Positions 1-8,183 of a stretch of DNA of 33,900 nucleotides are shown here, in pieces (positions within the stretch are counted from its first letter, which is position 1; each line of letters starts with the position of its first letter). The notes under the pieces were generated by a model, which was given only the letters and a program-made list of their open reading frames with translations, was not told where the DNA came from and did not search any database. The position numbers and the translations under genes are program-made. This stretch comes from Holophagaceae bacterium (GTDB lineage: Bacteria > Acidobacteriota > Holophagae > Holophagales > Holophagaceae): assembly GCA_003165415.1 (NCBI GenBank), contig PLUC01000060.1:1-33900 (forward strand), given 5' to 3'.

Positions 1-930
1 ATTCGTGAACTGCATGATGACCTGGGGCTCCTTTCCTATCTTGCCTTGGAGCGCCATGTCTCGGCCGCCACGCAGAACCAGGCCAAGGCGGCTCTGTTGT
101 TTCTGTATAAACGGGTGCTGGGGTCGGAACTGCCCTGGCTCGATGGGATCGTACAGGGCCAACCTTCCCGGCGCCTGCCTGTGGTCCTGAGTCCGGGGGA
201 GGTCCGCAGGCTCCTTGACCAGATGAGGGGGGTCACTGGCCTCGTCGCTCGTCTGCTTTTCGGGACCGGGATGAGGCTCCTGGAGGGGCTGAGGCTGAGG
301 GTCAAGGATATCGACTTCGATCGGCATGAGGTGATCGTCCGGGCGGGCAAGGGGGACAAGGACCGGGTCACCATGCTGCCGGCTTCCCTGGAACCTTTGC
401 TCCGGAACCATCTGGCCAAGGTGCAGGGGCTTCATGAGAAGGACTTGGGGGTTGGCTTTGGCGAAGTCCTCCTGCCTGGTGCCCTGGGCGAGAAATATCC
501 CAATGCCTGCCGCTCCTGGGGCTGGCAATGGGTTTTCCCTTCCACGACCAGGTCCGTGGACCCGAGGTCGGGCATCGAACGGCGCCACCATCTGCACGCT
601 GAAACCATTCAGCGCGCGGTCAGGATGGCGGCGCGATCGGCTGAGCTGGTCAAGCCGGTCACGCCCCATGTCCTGCGCCACAGCTTCGCCACTCATCTGC
701 TCCAGACTGGATACGACATTCGCACGGTCCAGGAGTTGCTGGGCCACAAGGATGTGGAGACGACCATGATCTACACCCACGTGCTGAACCTCGGGGGACG
801 CGGGGTCACCAGCCCTCTGGACCAGCTCTGGACGCTGCCTTACCAGAGCCGTACGGTGCCGAGCATGCCGCCCGGGTCGAGCGTGGCTTTGAGGGCGGCG
901 CCGGCGGCTTTCTGCGCTCCGCTGGTGTAG
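1..930 (+). CDS. intI: Integron integrase (IntI-type tyrosine recombinase), 5' end outside window
   Basis: This is a tyrosine site-specific recombinase that would insert and excise gene cassettes at attI and attC sites. The reading frame is open from base 1, so the N-terminus lies beyond the left edge. The N-terminal SAM-like DNA-binding domain is visible (residues matching [16 protein letters not shown]). The catalytic core follows with the box I Arg in [13 protein letters not shown], the HxxR of [13 protein letters not shown], the GHKDV histidine and the YTHV nucleophile tyrosine. The extra segment specific to integron integrases is present (GWQWVFP, then RSVDPRSG, then RRHH), which separates it from XerC/D. 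Family members usually end close to the SPLD motif, but this frame continues about 36 residues further, antisense to the next gene. All catalytic residues visible here are intact. No attC-like cassette array is seen to the right; attI would be expected upstream, outside the window. Confidence 0.93.
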   Translation: MRELHDDLGLLSYLALERHVSAATQNQAKAALLFLYKRVLGSELPWLDGIVQGQPSRRLPVVLSPGEVRRLLDQMRGVTGLVARLLFGTGMRLLEGLRLRVKDIDFDRHEVIVRAGKGDKDRVTMLPASLEPLLRNHLAKVQGLHEKDLGVGFGEVLLPGALGEKYPNACRSWGWQWVFPSTTRSVDPRSGIERRHHLHAETIQRAVRMAARSAELVKPVTPHVLRHSFATHLLQTGYDIRTVQELLGHKDVETTMIYTHVLNLGGRGVTSPLDQLWTLPYQSRTVPSMPPGSSVALRAAPAAFCAPLV

Positions 931-2252
931 GCGTCGAAGGAGGCCTGGTTGTGGGGGCCCACGCCGTGCTCGGCGCTGTAGCTGCCGGCGAACTCGCGCA
1001 CGGCGATGTCGTAGATGCGCTGCTGCACCATGGGCACCAGCTCGGCGGCGGGGATGGGCGAATCCTGCTCCCGCCACACCAGGTTCAGGTGGGTGCCGCC
1101 GTCGCCCCAGTGGCCGAAATCGCAGACCCGGAAACAGGGGTGCTCGGCCTTGAGCCAGGCTTTCACGGCGGCGGTGAAGGCGGGCAGTCGGGATCGGGGC
1201 ACGGCCACGTCGAAGGCCAGGACTTTGCCCAGGTCGCGCAGGCTCTCGGAAATGTGGTGGCGCAGGGCCCAGAACTCGTCGGGCCGGCCCATGACCACGT
1301 CGGTGATGTCGTCGCCGTGGGTTTCCAGGTGCTCGGCCAGGGCGGATTCCAGCAGGTCGGGGAGGTGCAGGGCGGTTTCGGGCAGGGTGGAGGCCAGCTC
1401 CACCAGGACGGTGTAGGGGGCCAGGGTGGCGCCGAAGGGGTTGCGCAGGGGGGACGGGCCGCTGAACACCGGGGCCAGGGCGTCGGCCGACATCATCTCG
1501 TAGGCGGCCAGCAGCTCGGAAAGACCGTGCTCCAGGGCCTGGAGCAGGGCCAGGGCGGCGGCGCCGTCCTGGAGGCCCACCAGGGCGGTGGCCCGCTGCC
1601 TGGGCAGGGGGGCCACCTGCAGGACGGCGCCGGTGATGATGCCGAACACGCCGGAGGTGCCGGTGAAGAGCTGCTTGAAGTCCAGGCCGGTGTTGTTCTT
1701 GCGCAGGGCGGTCAGGGCATCCACCACGGTGCCGTCGGCCAGCACGACTTCCACTCCCAGCAGGTTGCGGCGCACGTCGCCGTAGCGCAGCAGCCGGGCG
1801 CCGCCGGTGTTGGCGGCGATCATGCCGCCGATCTGGGGGTCGGCCGGGAGGTCCACGGGAAAGGTCAGCCTATGCTCGGCCAGGGCCTGGTTCAGGGCGC
1901 TGAGCAGCACGCCGGCGTCCACGGTCACGGTGCGGTCCAGCTCATCCAGCTCCAGGCGCCGGTTGAGCCGCTCGAGGCTCAGCACCACCATCCGGCCGCT
2001 GGCGTCCGGCACCGAGGCGCCCACCAGGCCGGTGTTGGCCCCCTGGGCCAGCAGCCGGAGTCCATGCTCCCGGCAGAAGGCCAGCACCTGGACCACCTGG
2101 GCGGTGCTGGCGGGGCGGGCCACCAGCAGCGCCTTGCCCTTGCCGTAGCGCCAGCCGGTTTCGTACTTCTCCAGGTCGGCCGGCTCGGTCAGGACCGCTC
2201 CCGGCCCGAGCAGCGCGGACAGTTCCTCCGGGAGGATGGCGGGTGTGCTCAT
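840..2252 (-). CDS. FAD-linked oxidase, D-2-hydroxyacid dehydrogenase family (GlcD/D-2-hydroxyglutarate dehydrogenase-like)
   Basis: This 470-residue flavoprotein probably oxidises a D-2-hydroxyacid (glycolate, D-lactate or D-2-hydroxyglutarate class) to the 2-oxoacid. The N-terminal FAD-binding fold of the PCMH type shows [12 protein letters not shown] and [26 protein letters not shown]. The C-terminal FAD-oxidase domain has the [10 protein letters not shown] metal or substrate motif and the AEHGVG motif near the C-terminus. Length is normal for the family. The ATG at 2252 follows a good ribosome site (AGGAGAT, about 5 bases before). It lies downstream of the aconitase-family gene on the same strand but is separated by repeat element A, so co-transcription is uncertain. 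Its last 91 bases overlap the integrase gene tail to tail. The substrate cannot be settled from sequence. Confidence 0.88.
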   Translation of the reverse strand: MSTPAILPEELSALLGPGAVLTEPADLEKYETGWRYGKGKALLVARPASTAQVVQVLAFCREHGLRLLAQGANTGLVGASVPDASGRMVVLSLERLNRRLELDELDRTVTVDAGVLLSALNQALAEHRLTFPVDLPADPQIGGMIAANTGGARLLRYGDVRRNLLGVEVVLADGTVVDALTALRKNNTGLDFKQLFTGTSGVFGIITGAVLQVAPLPRQRATALVGLQDGAAALALLQALEHGLSELLAAYEMMSADALAPVFSGPSPLRNPFGATLAPYTVLVELASTLPETALHLPDLLESALAEHLETHGDDITDVVMGRPDEFWALRHHISESLRDLGKVLAFDVAVPRSRLPAFTAAVKAWLKAEHPCFRVCDFGHWGDGGTHLNLVWREQDSPIPAAELVPMVQQRIYDIAVREFAGSYSAEHGVGPHNQASFDAYTSGAQKAAGAALKATLDPGGMLGTVRLW

Positions 2253-2270
2253 GGTGGATCTCCTGTGATT

Positions 2271-2374
2271 AGGGGCCGTTGCGAAATAACCTGTGCATTT
2301 CAGGTTATTTTGCTACGGCCCTTTAGGCCGGGGCCGAAACGGCCTGTTCAGGTTAATTCTAGACAACGGCTTTT
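2271..2374 (+). repeat. Structured intergenic element, copy A
   Basis: This is one of a family of imperfect repeats in this window. The hairpin has arms at 2272-2293 and 2301-2322 with a 7-base loop. CCGTT at 2276-2280 faces TACGG at 2314-2318, leaving a T-T mismatch (2280/2314), and the next pair is G-C where copies B, C and D have A-T. After the hairpin come GGCCGG, CCGAAACGG and finally ACAACGGCTTTT. It lies between two minus-strand genes, upstream of the flavoprotein and downstream of the aconitase-family gene. No T-rich tail follows the hairpin on either strand, so it is not a plain intrinsic terminator. Confidence 0.75.
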
Positions 2375-2396
2375 CATCCGGAAGGAAGGCGGGGCG

Positions 2397-4367
2397 TCAC
2401 AGGCCCGTGACCGCCCGCAATCCCTCGAAGCTGCAGATCCTGCCGGCGAACGCGCTGGCGGCTACGGTGGCGGGGCTGGCCAGCCACACCGGGCCCGGAC
2501 CGCTCCGGCCTGGGGAATTTCGGTTGAACGAGCCGATGGTCACCTGGTCCGGCCGGGTGGAGATGCCCGGGCCGGCGTGGATGCAGGCGCCGCAGCCGGG
2601 GCTGATGACCCTGGCCCCGGCCTCTTCGAACGCGCTGATCCAGCCGTGGTCCTGGGCGTGGCGGCGCACGTCCTCGCTGCCCAACTGGATGAACAGCTGG
2701 ACCTGGAGGGGGAGCATCAGCTGGTGGTCCAGGGCCCAGCGCACCACCTCGTGGACCCGCTCGATGTCGTCCCGCTTGCCGCCGGTGCAACTGCCCACGT
2801 AGGCGATGTCCACTGCCACCTTGCGCTCCAGTTGGTGCAGCGGCAGGGCGTTGCCGGGGTTGCCGGGGGCGGCGATCATGGCGTCGACCTCCGTGCAGTC
2901 CACCTCCAGCTCCAGGGCGAAGGCCGCCCCGGGATCGCTGCGCATCCAGGGTTCCAGGGGCACTTCGAGTCCGCGCCGCTCCTGGAGGAACCGCTGGGTC
3001 TCGGCGTCCGGCGCGATGATGCCGGTGAGGGCCCCCGACACCGGCGCCATGTTGGTGAGGGTCGCCCGTTCATCGGTGCTGAAGCCGGCCAGGGCCTCGC
3101 CCTGGAACTCGATGATGTGCCCAGCCAGCCGCCCTTCGCGCAGGGGCGCGAGGGTCATGAGGTGGAGCGCCAGGTCCTTGGCGAACACACCGGGGTGCAG
3201 CGCGCCCCGCAGCCGGACCAGGGCGGTGGACGGAACGGTGACCCGCACATCTCCGTTGACCCAGGCGTTGGCCATGTCGGCGGCGTCCACCCCGAAGGCC
3301 AGGGCGCCCAGGGCGCCGCCGTGGCTGGCGTGGGCGTCGGTGCCCAGCACCACCTGGCCCGGAAGCACGTAGCGGTCGGTCATGAGCACGTGGCTGATGC
3401 CCTCGCCGGTGCCGTCCGGCAGCTCCCCGTGCAGGCGGATGCCGTGCACCGAGCAGAAGGAATCCTGAAACGACTGGAGCCGCCTGACCACTTCCGGGAA
3501 GCCGGGCTGGCCCCCGTCCTGGCCCAGGAACCGGCCGGCGAAGCTGAGGTGGTCGCGGAAGGCGACGATGTGGGCGGGATCGGCGAAGGAGGCCTGCTCC
3601 ACCAGGAACATGTCGAGCATGGCGGCGGCCAGGTTGGTGGCGGTCTCGTGGGAATAGCGCCAGTCCACCTTCACCAGCAGCCCGTCCCCGGGGGCCACGG
3701 CCGGCAGGCCCCAGGCCGGCCAGGCCAGGTCGATGACGGCGGCCCGGGCCAGGATCTTCTCACCCAAGGTCATGGGCCTGGGGTCCCGGACGGGCAGCGG
3801 CAGCGCGGCGGTGCCGTTGAGCCGGGCATGGGTGTAGCCGAACAGCCCGCCGTTGCGGATGATTTCGGCGGTGAAGGGATCCTGGCCGCGGGTGAACAGT
3901 TCCATGGGCAGCGGCTCCCCCCGCCCCAGGGGCTCCAGGATGCCCAGGTCGGTGCTGGTGAGCAGGCCGATGTCGTGGCAATGCCTCAGGTACTCCGGGT
4001 CGAAGCTCTTGGCGACGACCAGGCGGATGCCCGCGGCGAACTCGGCGAACAGGGCGGCCTCCCGGGCTCCGTGGGTGCCGTGGCGCTCCCCGGATACGAC
4101 CACCTGGAACCCACCCCGGACCACTGCCCCTTCGGTGACGGGGAAGCGGCCTCCGCAGTCCAGCCCAAGGTACGGGAAGTCCTCCAGCCGCTCCCCGAAG
4201 TAGTAGCACACCCAGGTGGGGGCGATCTCATCCACCGAGACCTCATCGCGCAGGGGTAGCGCCGCACTGAGCGGGATGTTCTCCCCATGAATCTGCCGTT
4301 GGATCTTGGAGGGGTCTTGCGAGAGGAATAGCACGCGACCCGGCAGCTTGATGCAGTCCATCGCCAT
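2397..4367 (-). CDS. Aconitase-family hydro-lyase with N-terminal swivel domain (LeuD-LeuC domain order)
   Basis: This is an iron-sulfur dehydratase/isomerase of the aconitase/isopropylmalate isomerase superfamily. The swivel (LeuD-like) domain comes first, roughly residues 15-170, with GGRFPVTEGAVVRGG and a GSREH-like ERHGTHGAREAA stretch. The catalytic core follows with GTDAHASHGGALGALAFGV, the first cluster cysteine in YVGSCTGGKRDD, the CxxC pair in SPGCGACIHAGPG, and NRNSPGRSGPG near the end. Swivel-first order with one core resembles AcnB in arrangement but the protein is much shorter than AcnB. The frame is open to an ATG at 4421, but a good promoter (4398-4425) sits inside that extension, so a start at 4367 or 4361 is preferred; neither has a strong ribosome site. 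Substrate is unknown: homoaconitate, isopropylmalate, methylcitrate or another 2-hydroxyacid are all possible. Confidence 0.85.
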   Translation of the reverse strand: MAMDCIKLPGRVLFLSQDPSKIQRQIHGENIPLSAALPLRDEVSVDEIAPTWVCYYFGERLEDFPYLGLDCGGRFPVTEGAVVRGGFQVVVSGERHGTHGAREAALFAEFAAGIRLVVAKSFDPEYLRHCHDIGLLTSTDLGILEPLGRGEPLPMELFTRGQDPFTAEIIRNGGLFGYTHARLNGTAALPLPVRDPRPMTLGEKILARAAVIDLAWPAWGLPAVAPGDGLLVKVDWRYSHETATNLAAAMLDMFLVEQASFADPAHIVAFRDHLSFAGRFLGQDGGQPGFPEVVRRLQSFQDSFCSVHGIRLHGELPDGTGEGISHVLMTDRYVLPGQVVLGTDAHASHGGALGALAFGVDAADMANAWVNGDVRVTVPSTALVRLRGALHPGVFAKDLALHLMTLAPLREGRLAGHIIEFQGEALAGFSTDERATLTNMAPVSGALTGIIAPDAETQRFLQERRGLEVPLEPWMRSDPGAAFALELEVDCTEVDAMIAAPGNPGNALPLHQLERKVAVDIAYVGSCTGGKRDDIERVHEVVRWALDHQLMLPLQVQLFIQLGSEDVRRHAQDHGWISAFEEAGARVISPGCGACIHAGPGISTRPDQVTIGSFNRNSPGRSGPGPVWLASPATVAASAFAGRICSFEGLRAVTGL

Positions 4368-4397
4368 GGGGTAAGGATGCCATGAATGGCCGTAGCC

Positions 4398-4425
4398 ATA
4401 ATAGCGCCATGATCGATCCAAACAA
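4398..4425 (-). promoter_or_regulatory. Candidate sigma-70 promoter of the aconitase-family gene
   Basis: On the minus strand TTGTTT (4425-4420) is followed after 16 bases by TATTAT (4403-4398). This is 3/6 and 5/6 to consensus. Transcription would start near 4391, about 24 bases before the ATG at 4367. The -35 box coincides with the T-rich tail of the preceding terminator. Confidence 0.5.
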
Positions 4426-4456
4426 ACATGCCGCGAAGGTTCAGTTTCGCGGCATG
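4420..4456 (-). terminator. Intrinsic terminator after the DUF1292-like gene
   Basis: A perfect 11-base-pair stem (4427-4437 with 4446-4456, arms CATGCCGCGAA and TTCGCGGCATG, 8-base loop) is followed on the minus strand by TTTGTTT (4426-4420). It lies 37 bases after the stop of the minus-strand gene at 4493-4870. Confidence 0.7.
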
Positions 4457-4492
4457 GCTTGGGCCGAACGGTTGTTACTGATAACTCTCTAG

Positions 4493-4870
4493 TTACTTGC
4501 CTTCCTCGGCTTCGAGCTTGGCGGAGAGTTCGTCCAGGTGGGCCAGCAGCCGCTGGGCGAAGGCCTCGTCCTCCAGCATGGTGAAGTCGTCGCCCTTCAC
4601 CTCGAAGATCTCGATGGTGAGGTTGTCCTCCTTCTCGTCTTCCTCGGCGCCGCTGTCGGAATAGGCCTGGACCTCGGCCAGGGGGGCCATGATGGCGAAG
4701 TGCCGGTCCTCGAAGTCCACTTCCTCGAGGATGGCGAACTCTTCCTTCTCGCCGTTCTCGTCTTCGAGTTCCACCACTTCGATCTCATCGGCATGGTCTT
4801 CACAGCATGGATCCTCGGGACCGCAGCCGCACTGGTGGTCAGGATTCTGGTGGTCATGTTCATGGGCCAT
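4493..4870 (-). CDS. Acidic DUF1292-like protein with His/Cys-rich N-terminus
   Basis: This 125-residue, very acidic cytoplasmic protein has a core that resembles DUF1292 (YrzB-type): ENGEKEEFAILEEVDFEDRHFAIMAPL, then a VEAQ-like strand and an EIFEVKGDDF segment. The first 30 residues are rich in His and Cys (HEHDHQ, HQCGCG, PCCEDH), which suggests metal binding; that is an inference. It has its own terminator downstream. It precedes the aconitase-family gene and follows flgA on the same strand with a 56-base gap. The function of DUF1292 proteins is not established. Confidence 0.75.
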   Translation of the reverse strand: MAHEHDHQNPDHQCGCGPEDPCCEDHADEIEVVELEDENGEKEEFAILEEVDFEDRHFAIMAPLAEVQAYSDSGAEEDEKEDNLTIEIFEVKGDDFTMLEDEAFAQRLLAHLDELSAKLEAEEGK

Positions 4871-4926
4871 TGGCGGGCTCCTGTTCGAGCTACCAGAGTA
4901 GGCCCTTCACCGGGTTTCCACCAGCG

Positions 4927-5640
4927 CTAATTGGCCGCCCACTGCACCCGCGCCTGGCCGGGGCCGGTGACCACGGCCTGGATGCTCTTGTGGGAAGTGG
5001 GCATTTCCAGCCTAACCTTTTCCCCCATGGCGCCGCCGGACCGGGCCAGGGTCTCCACCTCGATGACCAGGGCGCCGCTCACCATCTCCAGGCGCACCTG
5101 GTCGCCGGCGGTCACCACCGGAATGATCTCAAGATCCGGCTGCACCAGGAGGTGGCCGATGGCCACCGGGGTGCGCAGCCGGTAGCCGGCCGGGACCTCG
5201 GTCAGGTAGCCCACCGGCGGGTTGCCCTCGAAGGACACCGGCTCGAACTGGCCGGGGGACAAGGCGCTGTTGCGGGGCAGGGCCTCGCGGCAGCGCAGCA
5301 GCTTGCCGGTCCATTTCCCCTCCATGTCCACCCGAATCAGCCCCATAGGCCGTCCGTCCACCTGCAGCTTGAAGGTCACGAAGAAGGTGCCGCCCAGTTC
5401 CTTGCGGCTCAACCGGGTGGGCTCGAAGCTGAACTTGGCGCCGACCGCGGTCCGCGGCAGCGTGGGCGGCTTGACCACGTGGAAGGTGTAGGTGCCGGTC
5501 AGCGCCGAAGCCTGGGCCTCCACGTAGCTGAGCGCGTCCATCTGTAGCTGGTCCACCGGCGGCAGGGCGACCCTGTCCTCGGCCGGGACGATGCCGCCCC
5601 AGAGGGCCGCGCTGACGCATACAATCAACAGGAAACGCAT
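4927..5640 (-). CDS. flgA: Flagellar basal body P-ring formation protein FlgA
   Basis: This 237-residue periplasmic chaperone would help assemble the FlgI P-ring around the flagellar rod. The first 20 or so residues are a signal peptide (MRFLLIVCVSAALWGG, cleavage probably near VPA-E). The C-terminal half holds the SAF and FlgA-C region: NSALSPGQFEPV, a PAGYRLRTPVAIGHLL segment, then VVTAGDQVRLEM and ALARSGGAMGEKVRLEM-like strands, ending in QAVVTGPGQARV, which is typical of FlgA. The ATG is 3 bases after the flgG stop, so it is the third gene of a flgF-flgG-flgA operon. The N-terminal region is divergent, as is common in the family. Confidence 0.9.
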   Translation of the reverse strand: MRFLLIVCVSAALWGGIVPAEDRVALPPVDQLQMDALSYVEAQASALTGTYTFHVVKPPTLPRTAVGAKFSFEPTRLSRKELGGTFFVTFKLQVDGRPMGLIRVDMEGKWTGKLLRCREALPRNSALSPGQFEPVSFEGNPPVGYLTEVPAGYRLRTPVAIGHLLVQPDLEIIPVVTAGDQVRLEMVSGALVIEVETLARSGGAMGEKVRLEMPTSHKSIQAVVTGPGQARVQWAAN

Positions 5641-5643
5641 GGC

Positions 5644-6432
5644 TCACCGCTTGAGGTTGTTCACCAGCTGCAGCATCTGGTCGCAGGTCTGGATGGTCTT
5701 GGAGTTCGCCTCGTAGGCCCGTTGGCCCACGATCATGTTCACCATCTCCGTGGCCATGTCTACGTTGGACCCTTCAAGGGCGTTCTGCTGGATGGTGCCC
5801 AGCCCGGTCTGGCCGGGGACGCCCTGGATGGGGTCGCCGCTGGCCAGGGTCTGCTGCAGGAGGTTCTGCCCGAGGGAGGTGAGGCCGTTGGGGTTGATGA
5901 AGTTGGCGATGGTGATCTGGCCCACCTGCTGCGGGGTGGTCTGGCCCTGGGTGGTGATGGTCACGGTCCCGTCGGTGGCGATGGTCACGCTGGTGGCGTC
6001 CTGGGGGACGGTGATCTGGGGGTATAGCGAGAGGCCGCTGGAGGTCACCAGGTTGCCGTTCTGGTCGGTGGTGAAGGAGCCGTCCCGGGTGTAGGCGTAA
6101 GTGCCGTCGGTCATCAGCACCTGGAAGAAGCCCTCCCCCTGGATGGCCATGTTGTATGGGGAATCGGTGGACTGGGTGGTGCCGGTGCTGAAGTCCTTGA
6201 CCATGGCCGACAGCTTGGAGCCGGCGCCCAGCTGGAGGCTGCCGGGCTGGGTGGTGGTGGAGGAGGTGTTGGTGCCGGCGACGTTGATGGTCTGGTAGAG
6301 CAGGTCCTGGAACTCGGCCCGGGTGGACTTGTAGCCGTTGGTATTGAGGTTGGCCAAGTTATTGGAGATGGCGTCCATATTCGTGGTTTGCACGTTCATG
6401 CCTGCTGCGGCGGACCACAAAGCTCTCATCAT
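5644..6432 (-). CDS. flgG: Flagellar distal rod protein FlgG
   Basis: This 262-residue protein is the distal rod subunit of the flagellar basal body, exported by the flagellar type III system. The N-terminal rod motif is visible (ALWSAAAGMNVQTTNMD, then ISNNLANLNTNGYK). The C-terminal coiled coil has GSNVDMATEMVNMIVGQRAYEANSKTIQT and ends in MLQLVNNLKR. Length matches the usual 260-262 residues. It follows flgF by 24 bases and is 3 bases before flgA. FlgF is the close paralogue, but the length and the LEGSNVD motif fit FlgG. Confidence 0.97.
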   Translation of the reverse strand: MMRALWSAAAGMNVQTTNMDAISNNLANLNTNGYKSTRAEFQDLLYQTINVAGTNTSSTTTQPGSLQLGAGSKLSAMVKDFSTGTTQSTDSPYNMAIQGEGFFQVLMTDGTYAYTRDGSFTTDQNGNLVTSSGLSLYPQITVPQDATSVTIATDGTVTITTQGQTTPQQVGQITIANFINPNGLTSLGQNLLQQTLASGDPIQGVPGQTGLGTIQQNALEGSNVDMATEMVNMIVGQRAYEANSKTIQTCDQMLQLVNNLKR

Positions 6433-6456
6433 GGCGGGCTCCTGGAAGGGGGGAAA

Positions 6457-7200
6457 TTAATGTCCGGTGGAAATGTCGGTGATGCTCTTCTCATCCATGT
6501 CGTTGGTGATCGTGGAGGCTGCCTTCAGGCTCATCTCATACATGCGGTTCATCTGGATCATGTCGATCATGCAGGTGGGCAGGTCCACGGTGCTCTGCTC
6601 CAGGGCGCCCTGGGTGATGGTCGCGGTGGAGGCCGTGGCCTGGGCGCCCGAGATGTCGAAGCGGCTGGAGCCCACCCGGCGCAGGGCGCTGGGATTGGTG
6701 AAGTCCTGGACGTTGATCTGGCCCTGGGTGTTCTCCCCCTGCAGGACGGTGCCGTCCGATTGCACGGTCACCAGGCCGCCGGCCGGGTCGATGGGGATGG
6801 GTAGGTTATTTTTGCCCAACAACGTCGCCCCGTCCCGGGTCTGGAGCTGGCCGGTGAGCCCGATCTGCAGTTGGCCGTCCCGGGTGGCCTGGGTTCCCTG
6901 GGCGGTCTTGACCATGAAGAAGCCTTTGCCCTGCAGGGCCAGGTCCAGGTTCTGCTTGGTGGCGCGCAGGGTCCCTTGGGAAAAATCCACTCCGCTCTGG
7001 GCGATGATGGTGCCGTCGTTCACGTGGGGCGTCAGCGGCAAGCCGCGGCCTTCGGACTTGGCCTTGTTGTAGACCGAATAGAAGGTCTTCTCGGGCTTGT
7101 AGGCAATTGTCTGGGCGTTGGCCAGGTTGTTGGAGATGACCTCCATCTGGTAGGCCCGGGCCCTGAGACTGCCTGCTGCGACGTAGTATGCGGGATCCAC
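6457..7200 (-). CDS. flgF: Flagellar proximal rod protein FlgF
   Basis: This 247-residue rod protein belongs to the FlgF/FlgG family. The N-terminus ([21 protein letters not shown], then [14 protein letters not shown]) and the C-terminal [22 protein letters not shown] helix are typical. The start is taken as GTG at 7200 because translation from there gives the canonical N-terminus and an AGAGGTG ribosome site lies a few bases upstream. The open frame extends to 7452 but that part is antisense or upstream sequence overlapping moaE. It is the first gene of the minus-strand rod operon. Confidence 0.93.
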   Translation of the reverse strand: MDPAYYVAAGSLRARAYQMEVISNNLANAQTIAYKPEKTFYSVYNKAKSEGRGLPLTPHVNDGTIIAQSGVDFSQGTLRATKQNLDLALQGKGFFMVKTAQGTQATRDGQLQIGLTGQLQTRDGATLLGKNNLPIPIDPAGGLVTVQSDGTVLQGENTQGQINVQDFTNPSALRRVGSSRFDISGAQATASTATITQGALEQSTVDLPTCMIDMIQMNRMYEMSLKAASTITNDMDEKSITDISTGH

Positions 7201-7250
7201 CTGGGCACCTCTGTCCTGGACAGTGCCAACTCCGTGCCAATCGGGCGGGT

Positions 7251-7679
7251 TCAGCGCCGCTCGTCGCCCTCCACCCAGGTCTGGGCGCCGTCGGTGTAGC
7301 GCTCCCGCTTCCAGATGGGGACCCGTTCCTTGATCCGGTCCATGATCCAGGCCGCGGCCTCGAAGGCCTCGCGGCGGTGGGGGCTGGAGGCGGCCACCAC
7401 CACGGCGGCCTCCAGCAGGGGGACTTCGCCCAGGCGGTGGTGGATCAGGCACCGGACCAGGCCGAACCGGGCCATGGCCTCGTCCCGGAGCCGGCCCAGC
7501 TCGGCTTCGGCCATGGGGACGAAGGCTTCGTAGGCGAGCAGGGCCACCGCCCGGCCCTGGTGGCTGTCCCGGGCGCAGCCCTCGAACAGGACCACGGCGC
7601 CGGCCCTGGGATCCAGGGCCTCGGCCCGGATGGCGGCGGCATCCAGCGGAGCTTCGGTCACAGTGATCGGCGCGGTCAT
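7251..7679 (-). CDS. moaE: Molybdopterin synthase catalytic subunit MoaE
   Basis: This 142-residue enzyme subunit transfers sulfur from thiocarboxylated MoaD to precursor Z (cPMP) to make molybdopterin. Conserved features are [17 protein letters not shown], the [12 protein letters not shown] segment, [23 protein letters not shown] and the active-site lysines K117 and K124 in [10 protein letters not shown]. The ATG at 7679 gives the canonical length; the longer open frame to 8126 is the antisense of rnhA. No moaD or other moa gene is adjacent. It lies 50 bases upstream of flgF on the same strand and divergent from rnhA with 36 bases between. A molybdopterin oxidoreductase occurs at 16112-18142. 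Confidence 0.95.
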   Translation of the reverse strand: MTAPITVTEAPLDAAAIRAEALDPRAGAVVLFEGCARDSHQGRAVALLAYEAFVPMAEAELGRLRDEAMARFGLVRCLIHHRLGEVPLLEAAVVVAASSPHRREAFEAAAWIMDRIKERVPIWKRERYTDGAQTWVEGDERR

Positions 7680-7715
7680 GACCCTATGGTAGTCTGGCCG
7701 GACCTTGAGGCTCCC

Positions 7716-8183
7716 ATGAACCCTCCGAATTTCCCCCGCACCCGAGTCGAGCTGTTCTGCGACGGCGCCTGCCTGGGCAACCCGGGGCCGGGCGGCTGGG
7801 GCTACCTGCTGCGGGTGCACACCGCCGACGGGCCCAGGGAGAAGGAGGCCAACGGCGCCGAGCCGGCCACCACCAACAACCGCATGGAACTGCGGGCCGC
7901 CATCGAGGGCCTGGGGGCCCTGGCCCGCCCGTGCGAGGTGGCGCTCTACTCCGACAGCCAGTACGTGGTGAAGGGCATCCAGTCCTGGCTGGAAGGCTGG
8001 AAGCGCAAGGGCTGGCGCAAGGCCGACGGGCAGCCGGTCATCAACGTGGAACTCTGGCAGGCCCTGGACGCCCAACTCAGGACCCACCGAGTGGAGGCCC
8101 ACTGGGTGCGCGGCCACGACGGCCACGCCGAAAACGAAAGGGTCGACCGGCTCGCCAGCGATGCCGCCAAGTCCCTAGGCTGA
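7716..8183 (+). CDS. rnhA: Ribonuclease HI
   Basis: This 155-residue endonuclease cuts the RNA strand of RNA-DNA hybrids. The catalytic carboxylates are all present: D16 in [17 protein letters not shown]58 in [13 protein letters not shown]80 in [11 protein letters not shown] and D144 in NERVDRLA. The [11 protein letters not shown] loop is also intact. The start at ATG 7716 gives the usual family length; the open frame extends further upstream through the antisense of moaE. Its last 9 bases overlap the convergent yqgE gene. Confidence 0.97.
   Translation: MNPPNFPRTRVELFCDGACLGNPGPGGWGYLLRVHTADGPREKEANGAEPATTNNRMELRAAIEGLGALARPCEVALYSDSQYVVKGIQSWLEGWKRKGWRKADGQPVINVELWQALDAQLRTHRVEAHWVRGHDGHAENERVDRLASDAAKSLG

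Noticed and set aside
951..4259. Plus-strand open frame of 1102 codons across the flavoprotein and aconitase-family genes
   Set aside because: It is the antisense of two genes with clear family motifs. Its Gly/His/Gln/Val-rich translation is what high-GC antisense frames give, and it has no recognisable domain.
4427..4490. A fifth copy of the structured element
   Set aside because: The hairpin is followed by GCTTGGGCCGAACGG, which recalls the element tail, but the stem lacks the T-T mismatch and has a good terminator T-tail on the minus strand.
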